In this document: positions 16,951 to 25,594 of the stretch, one piece after another
Position numbering within the stretch: position 1 is the stretch's first letter
How the letters are laid out: every line of letters starts with the position of its first letter
Assembly (NCBI RefSeq): GCF_000772945.1
Contig: NZ_JPVN01000014.1
Coordinates: forward strand, 1-64,000
DNA from: Ureibacillus manganicus DSM 26584
Lineage (GTDB): Bacteria; Bacillota; Bacilli; Bacillales_A; Planococcaceae
Direction: 5' to 3'
DNA length: 64,000 nt
Position numbers and translations under genes: made by a program
The notes under the pieces: generated by a model
The model's database searches: none
What the model was told of the DNA's origin: nothing
What the model saw: the letters and a program-made list of their open reading frames with translations, nothing else

Positions 16951-17394
16951 TTGGAATACTATAAATATTTAAGACAGTATGTAGGACATAAACCAATTAT
17001 TTTGCCGGGTTCTGTTGTAATTATTATCAATGAAAACAATGAAGTATTATTGCAAAAAAGACACGATGGATCTTGGGGACTCCCAGGTGGTTTAATGGAT
17101 TTAGGAGAAAGTTTTGAAGAAGTCGCAAAGAGAGAGGTTTTTGAAGAAACAGGATTAATCGTTGAAAACTTAAAATTACTTAATGTCTTCTCAGGATCAA
17201 AGTATTATTTGAAGGTTTCAAATGGAGACGAATTATATTCAGTCACAGCGGTTTATTATACTAAAGATGTAAGTGGAGAAATGAAGATCGATTATAGTGA
17301 ATCAGAAAAAATGCAATATTTCTCAACAAATGATCTACCTGAACAAATAACAGATGAGTATAGAGAATTTATTGAAGAATATATTAATGTTTAA
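16951..17394 (+). CDS. Nudix hydrolase
   Basis: The Nudix box is complete: GGLMDLGESFEEVAKREVFE followed by ETGL (residues about 52-75), with the REVFEETG glutamates that bind magnesium. The protein should hydrolyse a nucleoside diphosphate linked to another group. The start HKPIILPGSVVIIINENNEV is typical of small ADP-ribose or 8-oxo-dGTP pyrophosphatase-like members. AAGGAGG stands before the TTG at 16951, so the frame's earlier TTG is not used. A second Nudix gene lies at 48017. Confidence 0.93.
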   Translation: MEYYKYLRQYVGHKPIILPGSVVIIINENNEVLLQKRHDGSWGLPGGLMDLGESFEEVAKREVFEETGLIVENLKLLNVFSGSKYYLKVSNGDELYSVTAVYYTKDVSGEMKIDYSESEKMQYFSTNDLPEQITDEYREFIEEYINV

Positions 17395-17443
17395 ATGAAA
17401 GACTAGAATAACAGTGGCGATGAAGGAAATGGGGGAGGGCCAG

Positions 17444-17971
17444 ATGTTTGAAAAGTTCAACTTTGACATAATTTATCGCGAACGAGATGGCTTAAATCCT
17501 CTGATAGTAATGATGTGTGGTGTGGCTGGTTCAGGGAAAACTACATTCTCACAACAATTAGAAAAAGAAGGTTTTGTACGTCTTTCAATTGATGAAGAAA
17601 TTTGGGCTACTCATGGCCGATTTGGGATAGATTTTCCAATGGAAAAGATTGAAGAATACAAGAAAGATGCAGAAATAAAATTGCGTAATCACTTAATCAA
17701 GTTAATACAAGATAAGCAACAGGTGGTAATAGACTTCAGTTTTTGGAATTGTGCAAGAAGAAAGCAGTATAAACAACTGATTGAAAAGTATGGCGGTAAA
17801 TGGAAACTGATTTATTTAAAGGTTCAACCTGATGTTTTGCTGGAAAGGCTAAACATACGAAACAAACGTTTTGGTGCTAATTCATTTCCTATAACAGAAG
17901 AAATGTTAACCTCCTATCTTAATGGTTTCCAAGCACCAAAAAACGAAGGAGAAATTGTAATTGAAAATTAG
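17444..17971 (+). CDS. AAA/P-loop small-molecule kinase
   Basis: Walker A is GVAGSGKTT (near residues 24-32), and the following RLSIDEEIW strand carries the acidic residue typical of gluconate-kinase or zeta-like P-loop kinases. The helix near the C terminus, RLNIRNKRFGANSF, would act as the lid and supply arginines. At about 175 residues it is one domain. The ATG at 17444 has GGGGGAGGG just upstream. The substrate is unknown, and it is only distantly similar to the kinase at 10468. Confidence 0.8.
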   Translation: MFEKFNFDIIYRERDGLNPLIVMMCGVAGSGKTTFSQQLEKEGFVRLSIDEEIWATHGRFGIDFPMEKIEEYKKDAEIKLRNHLIKLIQDKQQVVIDFSFWNCARRKQYKQLIEKYGGKWKLIYLKVQPDVLLERLNIRNKRFGANSFPITEEMLTSYLNGFQAPKNEGEIVIEN

Positions 17972-18065
17972 CTATGAAATTTTAAAACCTCAATTTCACT
18001 GGTAATGATGGCTTGAAGGTCAAAGCTTTGTTACAAAAAATACATAGTAGTTAGAGGCGGATCCA

Positions 18066-18449
18066 TTGTTTAAGAGAATTAAGGCTTGGGCAAAAAATTT
18101 AAAGAAACAAATAATTATTCTCTATTTGGCTTATAAAGATAAAAGAGTACCTTTGTATGCAAAAATATTTACAGCTTGTGTAGTCGCCTATGCGTTCAGT
18201 CCAATTGATTTAATACCAGATTTCATCCCCATTCTTGGCTATTTAGATGACGTAATTCTACTGCCGATAGGGATTTTAATTGCATTGAAGATGATACCGA
18301 AAGATGTAATAGCTGACTGTGAAGTTAAGGCAAAAGAAATGATGAATAATAAGAAGCCGAAAAATTGGATAGTTGGTGCGCTTATTGTATTGGTTTGGTG
18401 TGTCGTTACAGTATGGGTTGTTATAAAAATGTATCAATTTTTTTCCTAA
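18066..18449 (+). CDS. DUF1232 (YkvA-type) membrane protein
   Basis: The 127-residue protein carries the DUF1232 core, YAFSPIDLIPDFIPILGYLD followed by DVILLP (about residues 40-66), a hydrophobic hairpin typical of the YkvA family. A second membrane helix lies at about 101-122. The function of the family is unknown; members sit in the cytoplasmic membrane. GAGGCGGAT precedes the TTG at 18066. Confidence 0.9.
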   Translation: MFKRIKAWAKNLKKQIIILYLAYKDKRVPLYAKIFTACVVAYAFSPIDLIPDFIPILGYLDDVILLPIGILIALKMIPKDVIADCEVKAKEMMNNKKPKNWIVGALIVLVWCVVTVWVVIKMYQFFS

Positions 18450-18465
18450 CTGATAGGGGGTAAAA

Positions 18466-19362
18466 ATGTTATCAATCGTTTACACAGTTATATTAATTGT
18501 TAGTTTCATATTTTTGGTGTTGAAAAAAGAAGATGCAGAATCATATTTTGCTTTAAAAATAGTTGGATATTTTATATTAGGTTCTTTTGCATTAAATATC
18601 AATGAAATATCGCTTCCTCTTGGGTTTATTGTATACCTTCTATTTTTTCGACCTTCTGCGAATATTGATGTAAAACGAATGGCATCGATCTTTGGTGTTC
18701 TTGCATTTATATTGGTCCATTGGATTTTGCCATATGCTATTGACGAATGGAATAAACGTCCAGTATTCATAGAACATGAACTTGGATCAGTCTATACGAT
18801 GAACTTTCAAGATGAATATGAACAAATTAAACAAGAACTAAAGCTAGAGAACCAAAATAGTAGGCTTGAGAATTTTAAAATAGAATATGTTAAAGATGGT
18901 AGAATTACAGATTTGAGCTGGGATTTACTGGTGCAGAATAGCAGTACATATAATCTTTATCATATACGATATGATATTGGTAAGAGGAGTTATCAAATTA
19001 CGATTAATGAGGTTGAAACATGGACTCAATATAATCGTTTAATTGAAGCTGACCATTTCTTTGAAAATCTTAATATGCTTGATATTAATAGTGTGACTGA
19101 GGCAAAAGGTGAATTTTCTTCCTTTGTGATACAAAGTACAGGAGAACGAACCAATTATGGTGTAGAAAACCGAACCCTTTATTTCGTATTAAATGGAGAA
19201 ACAGAATTACTAGATGATATACAGTTACCAGTCGAATGTTATTATATTTCAACCTACGCAATGAAGAAAACTTCAGAAATCAAAGATGATCAAGGAGAAA
19301 TCAGACAAGAAAGCTTCGAGGGTACCGAGTACTCTGATTATTTGTTTGATGTGAATCGCTAA
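18466..19362 (+). CDS. Membrane protein of unknown function
   Basis: The 298-residue protein begins with four membrane helices (about 3-18, 27-40, 42-60, 68-88) and continues as a polar domain of roughly 200 residues that should sit on one side of the membrane. The polar part has a beta-rich middle (RYDIGKRSYQITINEVETW). I recognise no family. GATAGGGGG precedes the ATG, 16 bases after the DUF1232 stop codon, so the two are likely in one operon. Confidence 0.7.
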   Translation: MLSIVYTVILIVSFIFLVLKKEDAESYFALKIVGYFILGSFALNINEISLPLGFIVYLLFFRPSANIDVKRMASIFGVLAFILVHWILPYAIDEWNKRPVFIEHELGSVYTMNFQDEYEQIKQELKLENQNSRLENFKIEYVKDGRITDLSWDLLVQNSSTYNLYHIRYDIGKRSYQITINEVETWTQYNRLIEADHFFENLNMLDINSVTEAKGEFSSFVIQSTGERTNYGVENRTLYFVLNGETELLDDIQLPVECYYISTYAMKKTSEIKDDQGEIRQESFEGTEYSDYLFDVNR

Positions 19363-19377
19363 ATTTGAATGTAATCA

Positions 19378-19518
19378 ATGAACCCTATACTAAATCAAGT
19401 TGGTACGAAATTTATTCCTTTAAGGAACATTGGAGAAGATCGTAAATGGCATATTAGGTTTGTCATAGGGTATGGAGAAATTAAAATAACTCTCAATAGA
19501 AGAAATCAGAGGGGGTAA
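19378..19518 (+). pseudogene. Decayed N-terminal fragment of a VOC (glyoxalase-like) gene
   Basis: The frame starts ILNQVGTKFIPLRNIGEDRK-W, which matches the usual first strand and helix of small VOC family proteins (pattern VGTVFIPVRDIEKARxWYCDILGL). After the tryptophan the frame changes: a second frame reads ILGLS, the expected next residues, so a short deletion has broken the gene. The downstream body of about 90-100 residues is missing and the frame stops at 19516. It follows the gene at 18466 by 15 bases and has no ribosome site. The reading as a relic is inference from the pattern. Confidence 0.5.
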
Positions 19519-19536
19519 CCATCTAGTCTAGTTTCT

Positions 19537-19872
19537 CTATTCATTATTATCTCTTGGCATAGATAAAACCCAAATAAAATCATCTTCAAGCATAATTTGT
19601 ATGTCAAACCCAAGGCTTATCAGCTGCTTAGCTTTTAAGTGTTTCGAACTTATTCCACAGACGTTTTTGCCAAGAATAACAAAATCTGTATCCTTTGTAA
19701 CAGCCCCTTGCAACATTCCGCCACATGCTTGTACTTTTTTCGCAGCTTCTGAACGAGTCATCGTGGAAAGAGACCCTGTAAAGACGATTTGTTTATTGTA
19801 AAAGGGATGTACCAATTGTTGTGATGGATCCGAAAGTAGGATTATTTCTATGTTGTCTTTGCTTTGGTTCAT
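19537..19872 (-). CDS. Stand-alone BRCT domain protein
   Basis: The 111-residue protein is one BRCT domain: IVFTGSLSTMTRSEAAKKVQ (first strand and helix), GGMLQGAVTKDTDFVILGK (second and third strands), then KAKQLISLGFDIQIMLEDDF with a final W near the end. BRCT domains bind phosphopeptides or DNA and are normally fused to DNA ligase or polymerase III epsilon-like exonucleases, and a free one is uncommon. The ATG at 19872 follows AAGGAGA. It might act as a regulatory partner in DNA repair, which is inference. It is monocistronic on the minus strand. Confidence 0.82.
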   Translation of the reverse strand: MNQSKDNIEIILLSDPSQQLVHPFYNKQIVFTGSLSTMTRSEAAKKVQACGGMLQGAVTKDTDFVILGKNVCGISSKHLKAKQLISLGFDIQIMLEDDFIWVLSMPRDNNE

Positions 19873-19953
19873 AGTAGTTCTCCTTGATTGATAGAAGAAT
19901 TTATTATACCAAAATTATTAATAAAGTTTAATATTTTTTCAATAGAAATGAAA

Positions 19954-19993
19954 ACTGGAGTGTTGCTTTAACGCAATCACTCCAGTTATTTTT
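19954..19993. terminator. Bidirectional-looking terminator below array D
   Basis: ACTGGAGTG pairs with CACTCCAGT over 9 bp. On the plus strand it is followed by TATTTTTT and on the minus strand by TTTTCATTT. On the minus strand it would end the transcript of the L,D-transpeptidase gene after array D. Confidence 0.85.
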
Positions 19994-20018
19994 TAATATT
20001 GATCTACATTCTATAGAT

Positions 20019-20191
20019 TTCTAATATTTGCTTCTTTTTTCTAATAAGTCCCTGATTATTTCTAATAACCCATCTATATTATCTAATAACGACTGTAGAG
20101 TAGCTAAATTTCCGAACAAATTCTAATAATCCCTTTGTTTTTTCTAATAAGTCAGTAATTTTTCTAATAACTCATAATAATATTCTAATAT
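20019..20191. repeat. Array D: phased TTCTAATAA motifs
   Basis: TTCTAATA-like motifs start at 20019, 20039, 20060, 20081, 20121, 20142, 20162 and 20183, giving spacings of 20, 21, 21, 40, 21, 20 and 21 bp. This is the same 21/21/21/40 plan as arrays C and H with different sequence between the motifs. On the minus strand, the sense of the flanking genes, it lies between the L,D-transpeptidase stop codon and a terminator, so it is probably transcribed there in the opposite sense to array C. Confidence 0.9.
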
Positions 20192-20257
20192 CTACTCCAA
20201 GTTAGCTGAAAGAATTCTTATCTAGATAAGCAACACACTCTTTCGCCAGGAAACCGT

Positions 20258-21820
20258 TTAATTCAACCACTCATAGATAGTTTTAGCATCCATTTCTCTG
20301 CCACCACCGCTTCCATTAGCAAAAGGAGCAATGCTCGGAATAATGTTATCAAATGGTTTTCCTTGATTCCCATCGAGACTATCAACAACGTGTCCATCAC
20401 TTCCTGAGATATTCCCGTTTTCAATAAAAACCGTAGTGAAAAGGGGGATGACCTCGAATAATTTCTCGATATCTTTATTAAATAATCGGATACATCCATT
20501 TGAAAGACTCCTTCCGATACTTTCTTCAACATAGGTTCCATGAATGGCGACGTTTAGGCCAGACAATTCCATTCCTCTTGTACCAAAATAACGATTTTTC
20601 TCTTGTAGTTGATGATTAGGGAATGCGACGCGTTTACTAATATAAAAGCTACCTTCTGGGGTAGCGTCATATTTTCCGATTCCGACACTCATCTCGCCAA
20701 ATGACACACCACCAATGAGGATACTTAGTTTATGTATGGATTGATCGATATGTATTTCGATTGGTTGAAATGTACAACCCTTTGTGCAAGTGTGATAAAA
20801 GTTTGGGTAAACACTTTCACTAATTACTTGTCTTAGTTCCGACATGGTTAACGTATTTAGATTCAAATCTTGTTGTGGTTCATACACCCAGCCGCCAGTG
20901 CCGTCATACTTCTGTTTTATTTCATTTTGGGAAAATTGCTGGTCTTTAGGGATGGAGGATAAATAATTGTTTGGAAATGGTTGTGTTAATTCTTCAAGGG
21001 AGTGGGGGAATTGTTTTGTATTTAATACGTAGTGATAGATGGCGCTTCGCAAAATTGTTAACGAAAATGCATCTTGATCAACAGGGAGCGTTGCGGCTTT
21101 TTTATATCTTTTCGCTATTAACGGTTCTATTTGACTTTTACTTACACTAACACTTCCAAGCTCGTAATCGAATCCATTTCTACGTTGAAGAATCACAACC
21201 TCCAACGACTCATCCAATGCGGATTCACGCATCAGCTCGATTCTTTCCTTGGCACGTTTGTAACCTTCAGATTCTTCAATTCCTTCGTCAATTCGAAGGT
21301 ATGATACTCTGTGTTGGTTCGTGTCTATCAATGTTAGTTCTTTTTCGTCAATTGGAGGTACTGATGTCCTCATTTCCGGTAGTTCTCTAGCTACTGACTT
21401 CTTCTCATTTATATCGAAAAGAAACCATCCGACGCTGCTGCAAAATAAAATAAAGAGCCCTAAAGCGATGAGTAAGAATGCTTTTAGAAAAGGGTTCTTG
21501 GCGTTCACCTTTTGCATTGTGATTATTTGTTGTGATTTTAGTTTTTGCCATAGCTGAAAGTGTTCATTTGCTAAACCTTCGTATCCATATCTAGTTGCTA
21601 ATTCTAAATACTGTATAGCTTTTATTAACTTTTTTTGATATTGAATGGGGTCTGTTTTTTCAAAGAACGATGCTAGTTGTGAATATTTGAAAGCCAACCA
21701 TCTTAATAGATATGCATCATTTGGTTTTTGTTTCAACAATTGTTCGTAATTCCGAATCTCTTGTTCAACGACTAACCGTTCTTTTTCTACAACTCCTCCT
21801 CCTTTTAAAAACCGAATCAA
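20258..21820 (-). CDS. L,D-transpeptidase (YkuD domain) with N-terminal membrane anchor
   Basis: The protein starts with a helical TPR-like segment, followed by a membrane helix (FLKAFLLIALGLFILFCSS) and then a long outer part. The C-terminal YkuD domain has HGTYVEESIGRSLSNGCIRL with the catalytic cysteine in NGC and the preceding histidine. Such enzymes make or attach L,D cross-links in peptidoglycan. The start is unresolved. A strong AAAGGAGGAGGAG on the minus strand (21808-21796) is followed in frame by GTT GTA, and the only TTG in phase with good spacing runs directly into TAG. I give the TTG at 21820. The gene may use a rare start or have a damaged one. Confidence 0.85.
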   Translation of the reverse strand: MIRFLKGGGVVEKERLVVEQEIRNYEQLLKQKPNDAYLLRWLAFKYSQLASFFEKTDPIQYQKKLIKAIQYLELATRYGYEGLANEHFQLWQKLKSQQIITMQKVNAKNPFLKAFLLIALGLFILFCSSVGWFLFDINEKKSVARELPEMRTSVPPIDEKELTLIDTNQHRVSYLRIDEGIEESEGYKRAKERIELMRESALDESLEVVILQRRNGFDYELGSVSVSKSQIEPLIAKRYKKAATLPVDQDAFSLTILRSAIYHYVLNTKQFPHSLEELTQPFPNNYLSSIPKDQQFSQNEIKQKYDGTGGWVYEPQQDLNLNTLTMSELRQVISESVYPNFYHTCTKGCTFQPIEIHIDQSIHKLSILIGGVSFGEMSVGIGKYDATPEGSFYISKRVAFPNHQLQEKNRYFGTRGMELSGLNVAIHGTYVEESIGRSLSNGCIRLFNKDIEKLFEVIPLFTTVFIENGNISGSDGHVVDSLDGNQGKPFDNIIPSIAPFANGSGGGREMDAKTIYEWLN

Positions 21821-22017
21821 ACAGTTTAATAATATGAATTTTCTGTATTCTTTATGCGGATGGTTGAGAGACCGATATCCATCTTGCAATGATGAAAAGT
21901 AAGTATAGACACAGAATAATGAGTAAAAAAATACCTCTGTGCATATCGATTTACTATAGCCTATAATTATCTTTAAATCATTTAAGATTTTGAACGTAGA
22001 ATAAAAGGGGTACAGGA

Positions 22018-22305
22018 ATGAATTACACATTAGTTGGTCTACTAATCATCGTGTTCCTAATTGGAGGCATGATCTATACTGGACTACAGAAGTTAGCCCC
22101 AGCATTTTATCGGCAATTATTCTTTCTTCTAGTTATGATTGTTATAAATATATTCACTGGTTTTCTTGCATTTTTTATGGGAGCAATTGCGACTCAGACT
22201 GGAGGAGCCGCAGGATTTTGGTTGATTTTCTTAGCCGTAGAAGGACTCCCGTTTTTACTCTTAATTCTTAGTGTGATTTTGCTAATGCGAAAGGTAAGTA
22301 AATAA
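22018..22305 (+). CDS. Small membrane protein of unknown function
   Basis: The 95-residue protein has three membrane helices (about 4-22, 33-53, 65-87). The start MNYTLVGLLIIVFLIGGMIY and a basic end are typical, but no family is recognised. GGGGTACAGGA lies before the ATG. It is divergent from the L,D-transpeptidase gene and is followed by its own terminator at 22322. Confidence 0.72.
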   Translation: MNYTLVGLLIIVFLIGGMIYTGLQKLAPAFYRQLFFLLVMIVINIFTGFLAFFMGAIATQTGGAAGFWLIFLAVEGLPFLLLILSVILLMRKVSK

Positions 22306-22321
22306 TTAATAAATCGAACGG

Positions 22322-22354
22322 GGCATTAATCCTAGAAGGATTAATGCCTCTTTT
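22322..22354 (+). terminator. Intrinsic terminator of the small membrane protein gene
   Basis: A perfect 11-bp stem GGCATTAATCC/GGATTAATGCC with loop TAGAA is followed by TCTTTT. It is nearly the same as the LysE terminator at 12560. Confidence 0.92.
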
Positions 22355-22395
22355 CATTGAAATAATAATAACTTAACTATAAAGGTGGAATCGTT

Positions 22396-23178
22396 GTGTT
22401 TGAAAAATTCCCAATATATATGACTTTGTTTAAACAAGAAAGACAGATTAGAGTATATTTACCTAAAAACTATAATAACGAAAATCGGAACTACCCAGTG
22501 TTATATATGCATGATGGACAAAACGTATTTAATGATCAAGAAGCAATCGGTGGTAATTCTTTAAAGCTAGAAGATTATTTAGATGAGCATGAATCCAAAG
22601 TAATCGTTGTTGGAATTGACCAAAATAGTGAGGAAAGAGTCAATGAATACTGTCCTTGGGTACGGGGGGATTATAGCAAGAACATATTTGGTAGGGAATC
22701 TGTTCTAGGTGGAAAAGGAAAAGAGTTTGTAGATTTTATCGTAAATGAATTAAAGCCATTCATAGATAATAAGTATCGTACGATAAAAGATCAATCTGCA
22801 ATGGCAGGGATATCGTTAGGAGGACTAATTTCCATTTACGCCATGTGTCGCTACCCTGAAGTGTTCAGAAGCATCGCTGTATTTTCATCAGCATTTTATT
22901 GGAACCAAGAGGAAATTGAAAAACTCATAGAGACTTCAGATTTATCGATGATTAATAGTGTCTACTTAGACTGCGGAACGAAGGAAGCTGGGGATGATGA
23001 ACGGATTAACCGGGAGTTTTTATCTTCAAACAAAGTTGTTTATGAACTTTTAAAAGAAAAACTACCGAGTGCAAAATTTGTAGAGATTCAAGATGCGGAA
23101 CATAATTATTTAACTTTTAGAGAGAGAGTCCCTAAGTTATTACCGTTTTTAACAACAAGTTTCCTCCCGCATCCTTAG
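22396..23178 (+). CDS. Esterase of the alpha/beta-hydrolase putative esterase family
   Basis: The 260-residue protein begins IRVYLPKNYNNENRNYPVLY followed by MHDGQN, a start shared by the Fes/YbbA esterase group (PF00756-like). The nucleophile elbow is AGISLGGLIS (near residue 136). The probable catalytic histidine lies in DAEHNYLTF near the C terminus. There is no signal peptide, so it acts in the cytoplasm. Substrates of relatives include siderophore esters, S-formylglutathione and acyl esters; no iron-uptake genes are near. Confidence 0.9.
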   Translation: MFEKFPIYMTLFKQERQIRVYLPKNYNNENRNYPVLYMHDGQNVFNDQEAIGGNSLKLEDYLDEHESKVIVVGIDQNSEERVNEYCPWVRGDYSKNIFGRESVLGGKGKEFVDFIVNELKPFIDNKYRTIKDQSAMAGISLGGLISIYAMCRYPEVFRSIAVFSSAFYWNQEEIEKLIETSDLSMINSVYLDCGTKEAGDDERINREFLSSNKVVYELLKEKLPSAKFVEIQDAEHNYLTFRERVPKLLPFLTTSFLPHP

Positions 23179-23232
23179 GATTTTGTTATGCTACTATGGA
23201 TATAGTAGTAGTTTTAAAGAGGAGATATTGAA

Positions 23233-24579
23233 ATGACTGTGGGGAAAAATGAAAAATTAATCATACTAGCTGTGGCATTAGGGGTAATCCTGAATCCATT
23301 AAATACGACGATGATTACAGTCGCATTACCGGCGATTCAAAAGGATTATCAGTTGAGCTCAACCAATATATCATGGTTAATTGCTTCTTATTTTATCATT
23401 AGTGCTATCTTTACACCGCTAATAGGGAAATTGAGTGATATATATGGAAGAAAATTGATCTTTTTAACGGGTCTTGGGCTAGTAGTGGTATCTTCGATTT
23501 TAGCACCACTATCTCCGAACTTGCCTATGTTATTGGCGATGCGCGGCATTCAAGCAGTTGGTACATCGGCACTGTTCCCAGCTGGGGTAGGCATCATTCG
23601 TAATACGATTCAACACAACCAAAACCGGGTGATTGGAACATTAGCAGTTTTTGCAACAACGTCAGCTGCATTTGGACCCACGATAGGTGGAATGCTCGTT
23701 CAATTTGGTGGATGGCCGATAATTTTTTATGTGAACTTGCCGATTCTTGCCATTGGAATTGCATTAACGATTGCGTTTATCCCGAAAGATGTGAAAAATA
23801 AGGCTACATCTTATAAGTTGGATTTCTTAGGTATTTTATTATTTAGTTTAGTTATTCCGTGTTGGATGATTTTTTTACTTGGACTCGAGCAACGTGTTCA
23901 ATACGGAACATTATTGCTTGCAATTGTATTGACAATCGTTTTCTACATGTATGAGAAACGAAGAAATGAACCTTTTATAGATGTGAATTTCTTTCGTAAA
24001 AACTTAAATATCACTGTTATTTATTGTCAATACATATTATCAACGGTCATATTCTTTGGAGTACTTTTAAGTTTTCCAACATTTATTCAAATAGTGTTAG
24101 GGAAAAGCTCACAGGTTGCGGGAATCGTGATGCTGTCACTTTCTGTTTTTGCAATGATTATGACACCTTTGTCTACGAGATGGATGGAGCGAGTAGGATT
24201 TAGAATTCCGTTATTAGCCAGTGTCCTAGTAGGATTATTAGGGGTCACTTTATTATTTACCGTTAGGGAAGATTCTCTATTAATTTGGGTTGGAGTCGTA
24301 ATTGCAGTTACGGGGATTAGTAATGGGATACAGAATATTGGACTGCAAAACTTGTTGTACACTCATATCGCTCCTGCGGAAAGTGGTATTGCATCTGGCC
24401 TTCTTATGACATCAAGGTTTATTGGGAATATTTTAGCTTCAAGCATTTACGGGATTGCATTTGCTACAGGTATGAATGTAACTAATATGAGTACAATGGC
24501 AATTGGGTTATTAGTTGTAGCTGTTATATTGGTTCCGGGTATGGTCTATGTTACCGTAAAAAAGAAAAAGAATGGATAG
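23233..24579 (+). CDS. MFS transporter, drug-efflux (DHA) type
   Basis: The 448-residue protein has 12 or more membrane helices. Motif A, GKLSDIYGRKL, lies in the cytoplasmic loop after helix 2 (near residue 70), and the start VALGVILNPLNTTMITVALP resembles motif D1 of the multidrug pumps. RGIQAVGTSALFPAGVGIIR is the helix 4 motif B. It should pump a hydrophobic compound out with protons. The gene is separate from the esterase by 54 bases, and GAGGAGAT precedes the ATG. Confidence 0.93.
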   Translation: MTVGKNEKLIILAVALGVILNPLNTTMITVALPAIQKDYQLSSTNISWLIASYFIISAIFTPLIGKLSDIYGRKLIFLTGLGLVVVSSILAPLSPNLPMLLAMRGIQAVGTSALFPAGVGIIRNTIQHNQNRVIGTLAVFATTSAAFGPTIGGMLVQFGGWPIIFYVNLPILAIGIALTIAFIPKDVKNKATSYKLDFLGILLFSLVIPCWMIFLLGLEQRVQYGTLLLAIVLTIVFYMYEKRRNEPFIDVNFFRKNLNITVIYCQYILSTVIFFGVLLSFPTFIQIVLGKSSQVAGIVMLSLSVFAMIMTPLSTRWMERVGFRIPLLASVLVGLLGVTLLFTVREDSLLIWVGVVIAVTGISNGIQNIGLQNLLYTHIAPAESGIASGLLMTSRFIGNILASSIYGIAFATGMNVTNMSTMAIGLLVVAVILVPGMVYVTVKKKKNG

Positions 24580-24694
24580 ATAAAAACAATTTAAATGTGG
24601 GCTTGGGATGAACTATTGTAAATGTGTCACTAGGAACAGTATTTATAATAGCTCATCTTTTAATTTATTTTCATAATATTCTCGAGATAAGAAA

Positions 24695-24724
24695 AAACAC
24701 CTCTCCAAATTTTGAAGAGGTGTT
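24695..24724 (-). terminator. Terminator of the FMN reductase gene
   Basis: AACACCTCT and AGAGGTGTT form a 9-bp stem around CCAAATTTTGA. On the minus strand it is followed by TTTTTTCTT. It begins just below the stop codon at 24734. Confidence 0.9.
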
Positions 24725-24733
24725 AGATTTAAA

Positions 24734-25279
24734 TTATACGTAGTATTTTCTCATCCAGTCTTGGAAGTTAGCGATAACTCCATCTAAGAATTGGATCGTT
24801 CCCTCATCAGTTAAATTACCTTCAGCATCAAACTTTTCGTGAACAGCCCCAACATATACTTCGTTTCCGCCAAGTACTGGAGAGCCTAATCCACCAGCAA
24901 ATAAAATATCGCGTAAGTGCATTTGGGCTTTTACAGAACCTAAAATTCCCATAGAAGATCCCATAATAATCGATGGTTTTCCGATCATAACTTTGTCCAC
25001 ACGGCTTAACCAGTCAATTGCGTTTCCTAACACACCAGGGATTGTTGAGTTATATTCTGGAGTTACCCAAAGAACTGCGTCAGCTTCTTTTACTTTCGCT
25101 TTGAAATCAAGTACTTCTTGTGGTGCTTCTAACTCGATATCTTGGTTGTACATTGGAAGGGGAGCCAAGTCTAAAATTTCCACTTCAAATTGTTCTGCGA
25201 AACGTGTTTGTACCTGTTTTGCTAGTTGTAAATTATATGAATCTTTACGAATACTTCCTACGATTGCTACTACTTTCAT
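24734..25279 (-). CDS. NADPH-dependent FMN reductase
   Basis: The 181-residue flavodoxin-fold protein starts MKVVAIVGSIRKDSYNLQLA, with the GSIRKxS phosphate loop for FMN. The later motif WVTPEYNSTIPGVLGNAIDW is diagnostic of the NADPH-dependent FMN reductase/azoreductase family. Such enzymes reduce FMN or quinone-like compounds. GGAGGTATATATC before the ATG at 25279 decides the start. It is a single-gene unit. Confidence 0.93.
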   Translation of the reverse strand: MKVVAIVGSIRKDSYNLQLAKQVQTRFAEQFEVEILDLAPLPMYNQDIELEAPQEVLDFKAKVKEADAVLWVTPEYNSTIPGVLGNAIDWLSRVDKVMIGKPSIIMGSSMGILGSVKAQMHLRDILFAGGLGSPVLGGNEVYVGAVHEKFDAEGNLTDEGTIQFLDGVIANFQDWMRKYYV

Positions 25280-25594
25280 GATATATACCTCCAAAATCCT
25301 CTTTTTAATGTCGAAACTTCATTTTGTGCCATTTCATCACCTCAGTTCTCGTTAGTATAAATGGTTTAATTTTTTCGTTCAAAATATGCAAGAAAAGTTT
25401 CATTAAATGAAACTCGGATGCAGTAAGCTTATTATAATTGTGTAAAATGAAAGCGATTATACGAAACGTACATGGAGAAGCTAAATATAAAGAGAATTTA
25501 GTTTTGCACAACTTGTTAAAAAAAGGTATTATTGATGGAAATATTATGGTTCATTAGAAACATCAATCTAAAAAATTTGTCTTGAGGGAGCAAT
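25280..25594. other. Non-coding gap between FMN reductase and diguanylate cyclase
   Basis: I see no gene I can support. A 36-codon plus-strand frame at 25447-25557 (MKAIIRNVHGEAKYKENLVL) has no ribosome site and may be a gene remnant or chance. The divergent promoters of the two flanking genes must lie here. Confidence 0.35.

Noticed and set aside
25447-25557. 36-codon frame starting MKAIIRNVHGEAKY
   Set aside because: No ribosome site and no family resemblance, so it is described only in the gap entry.
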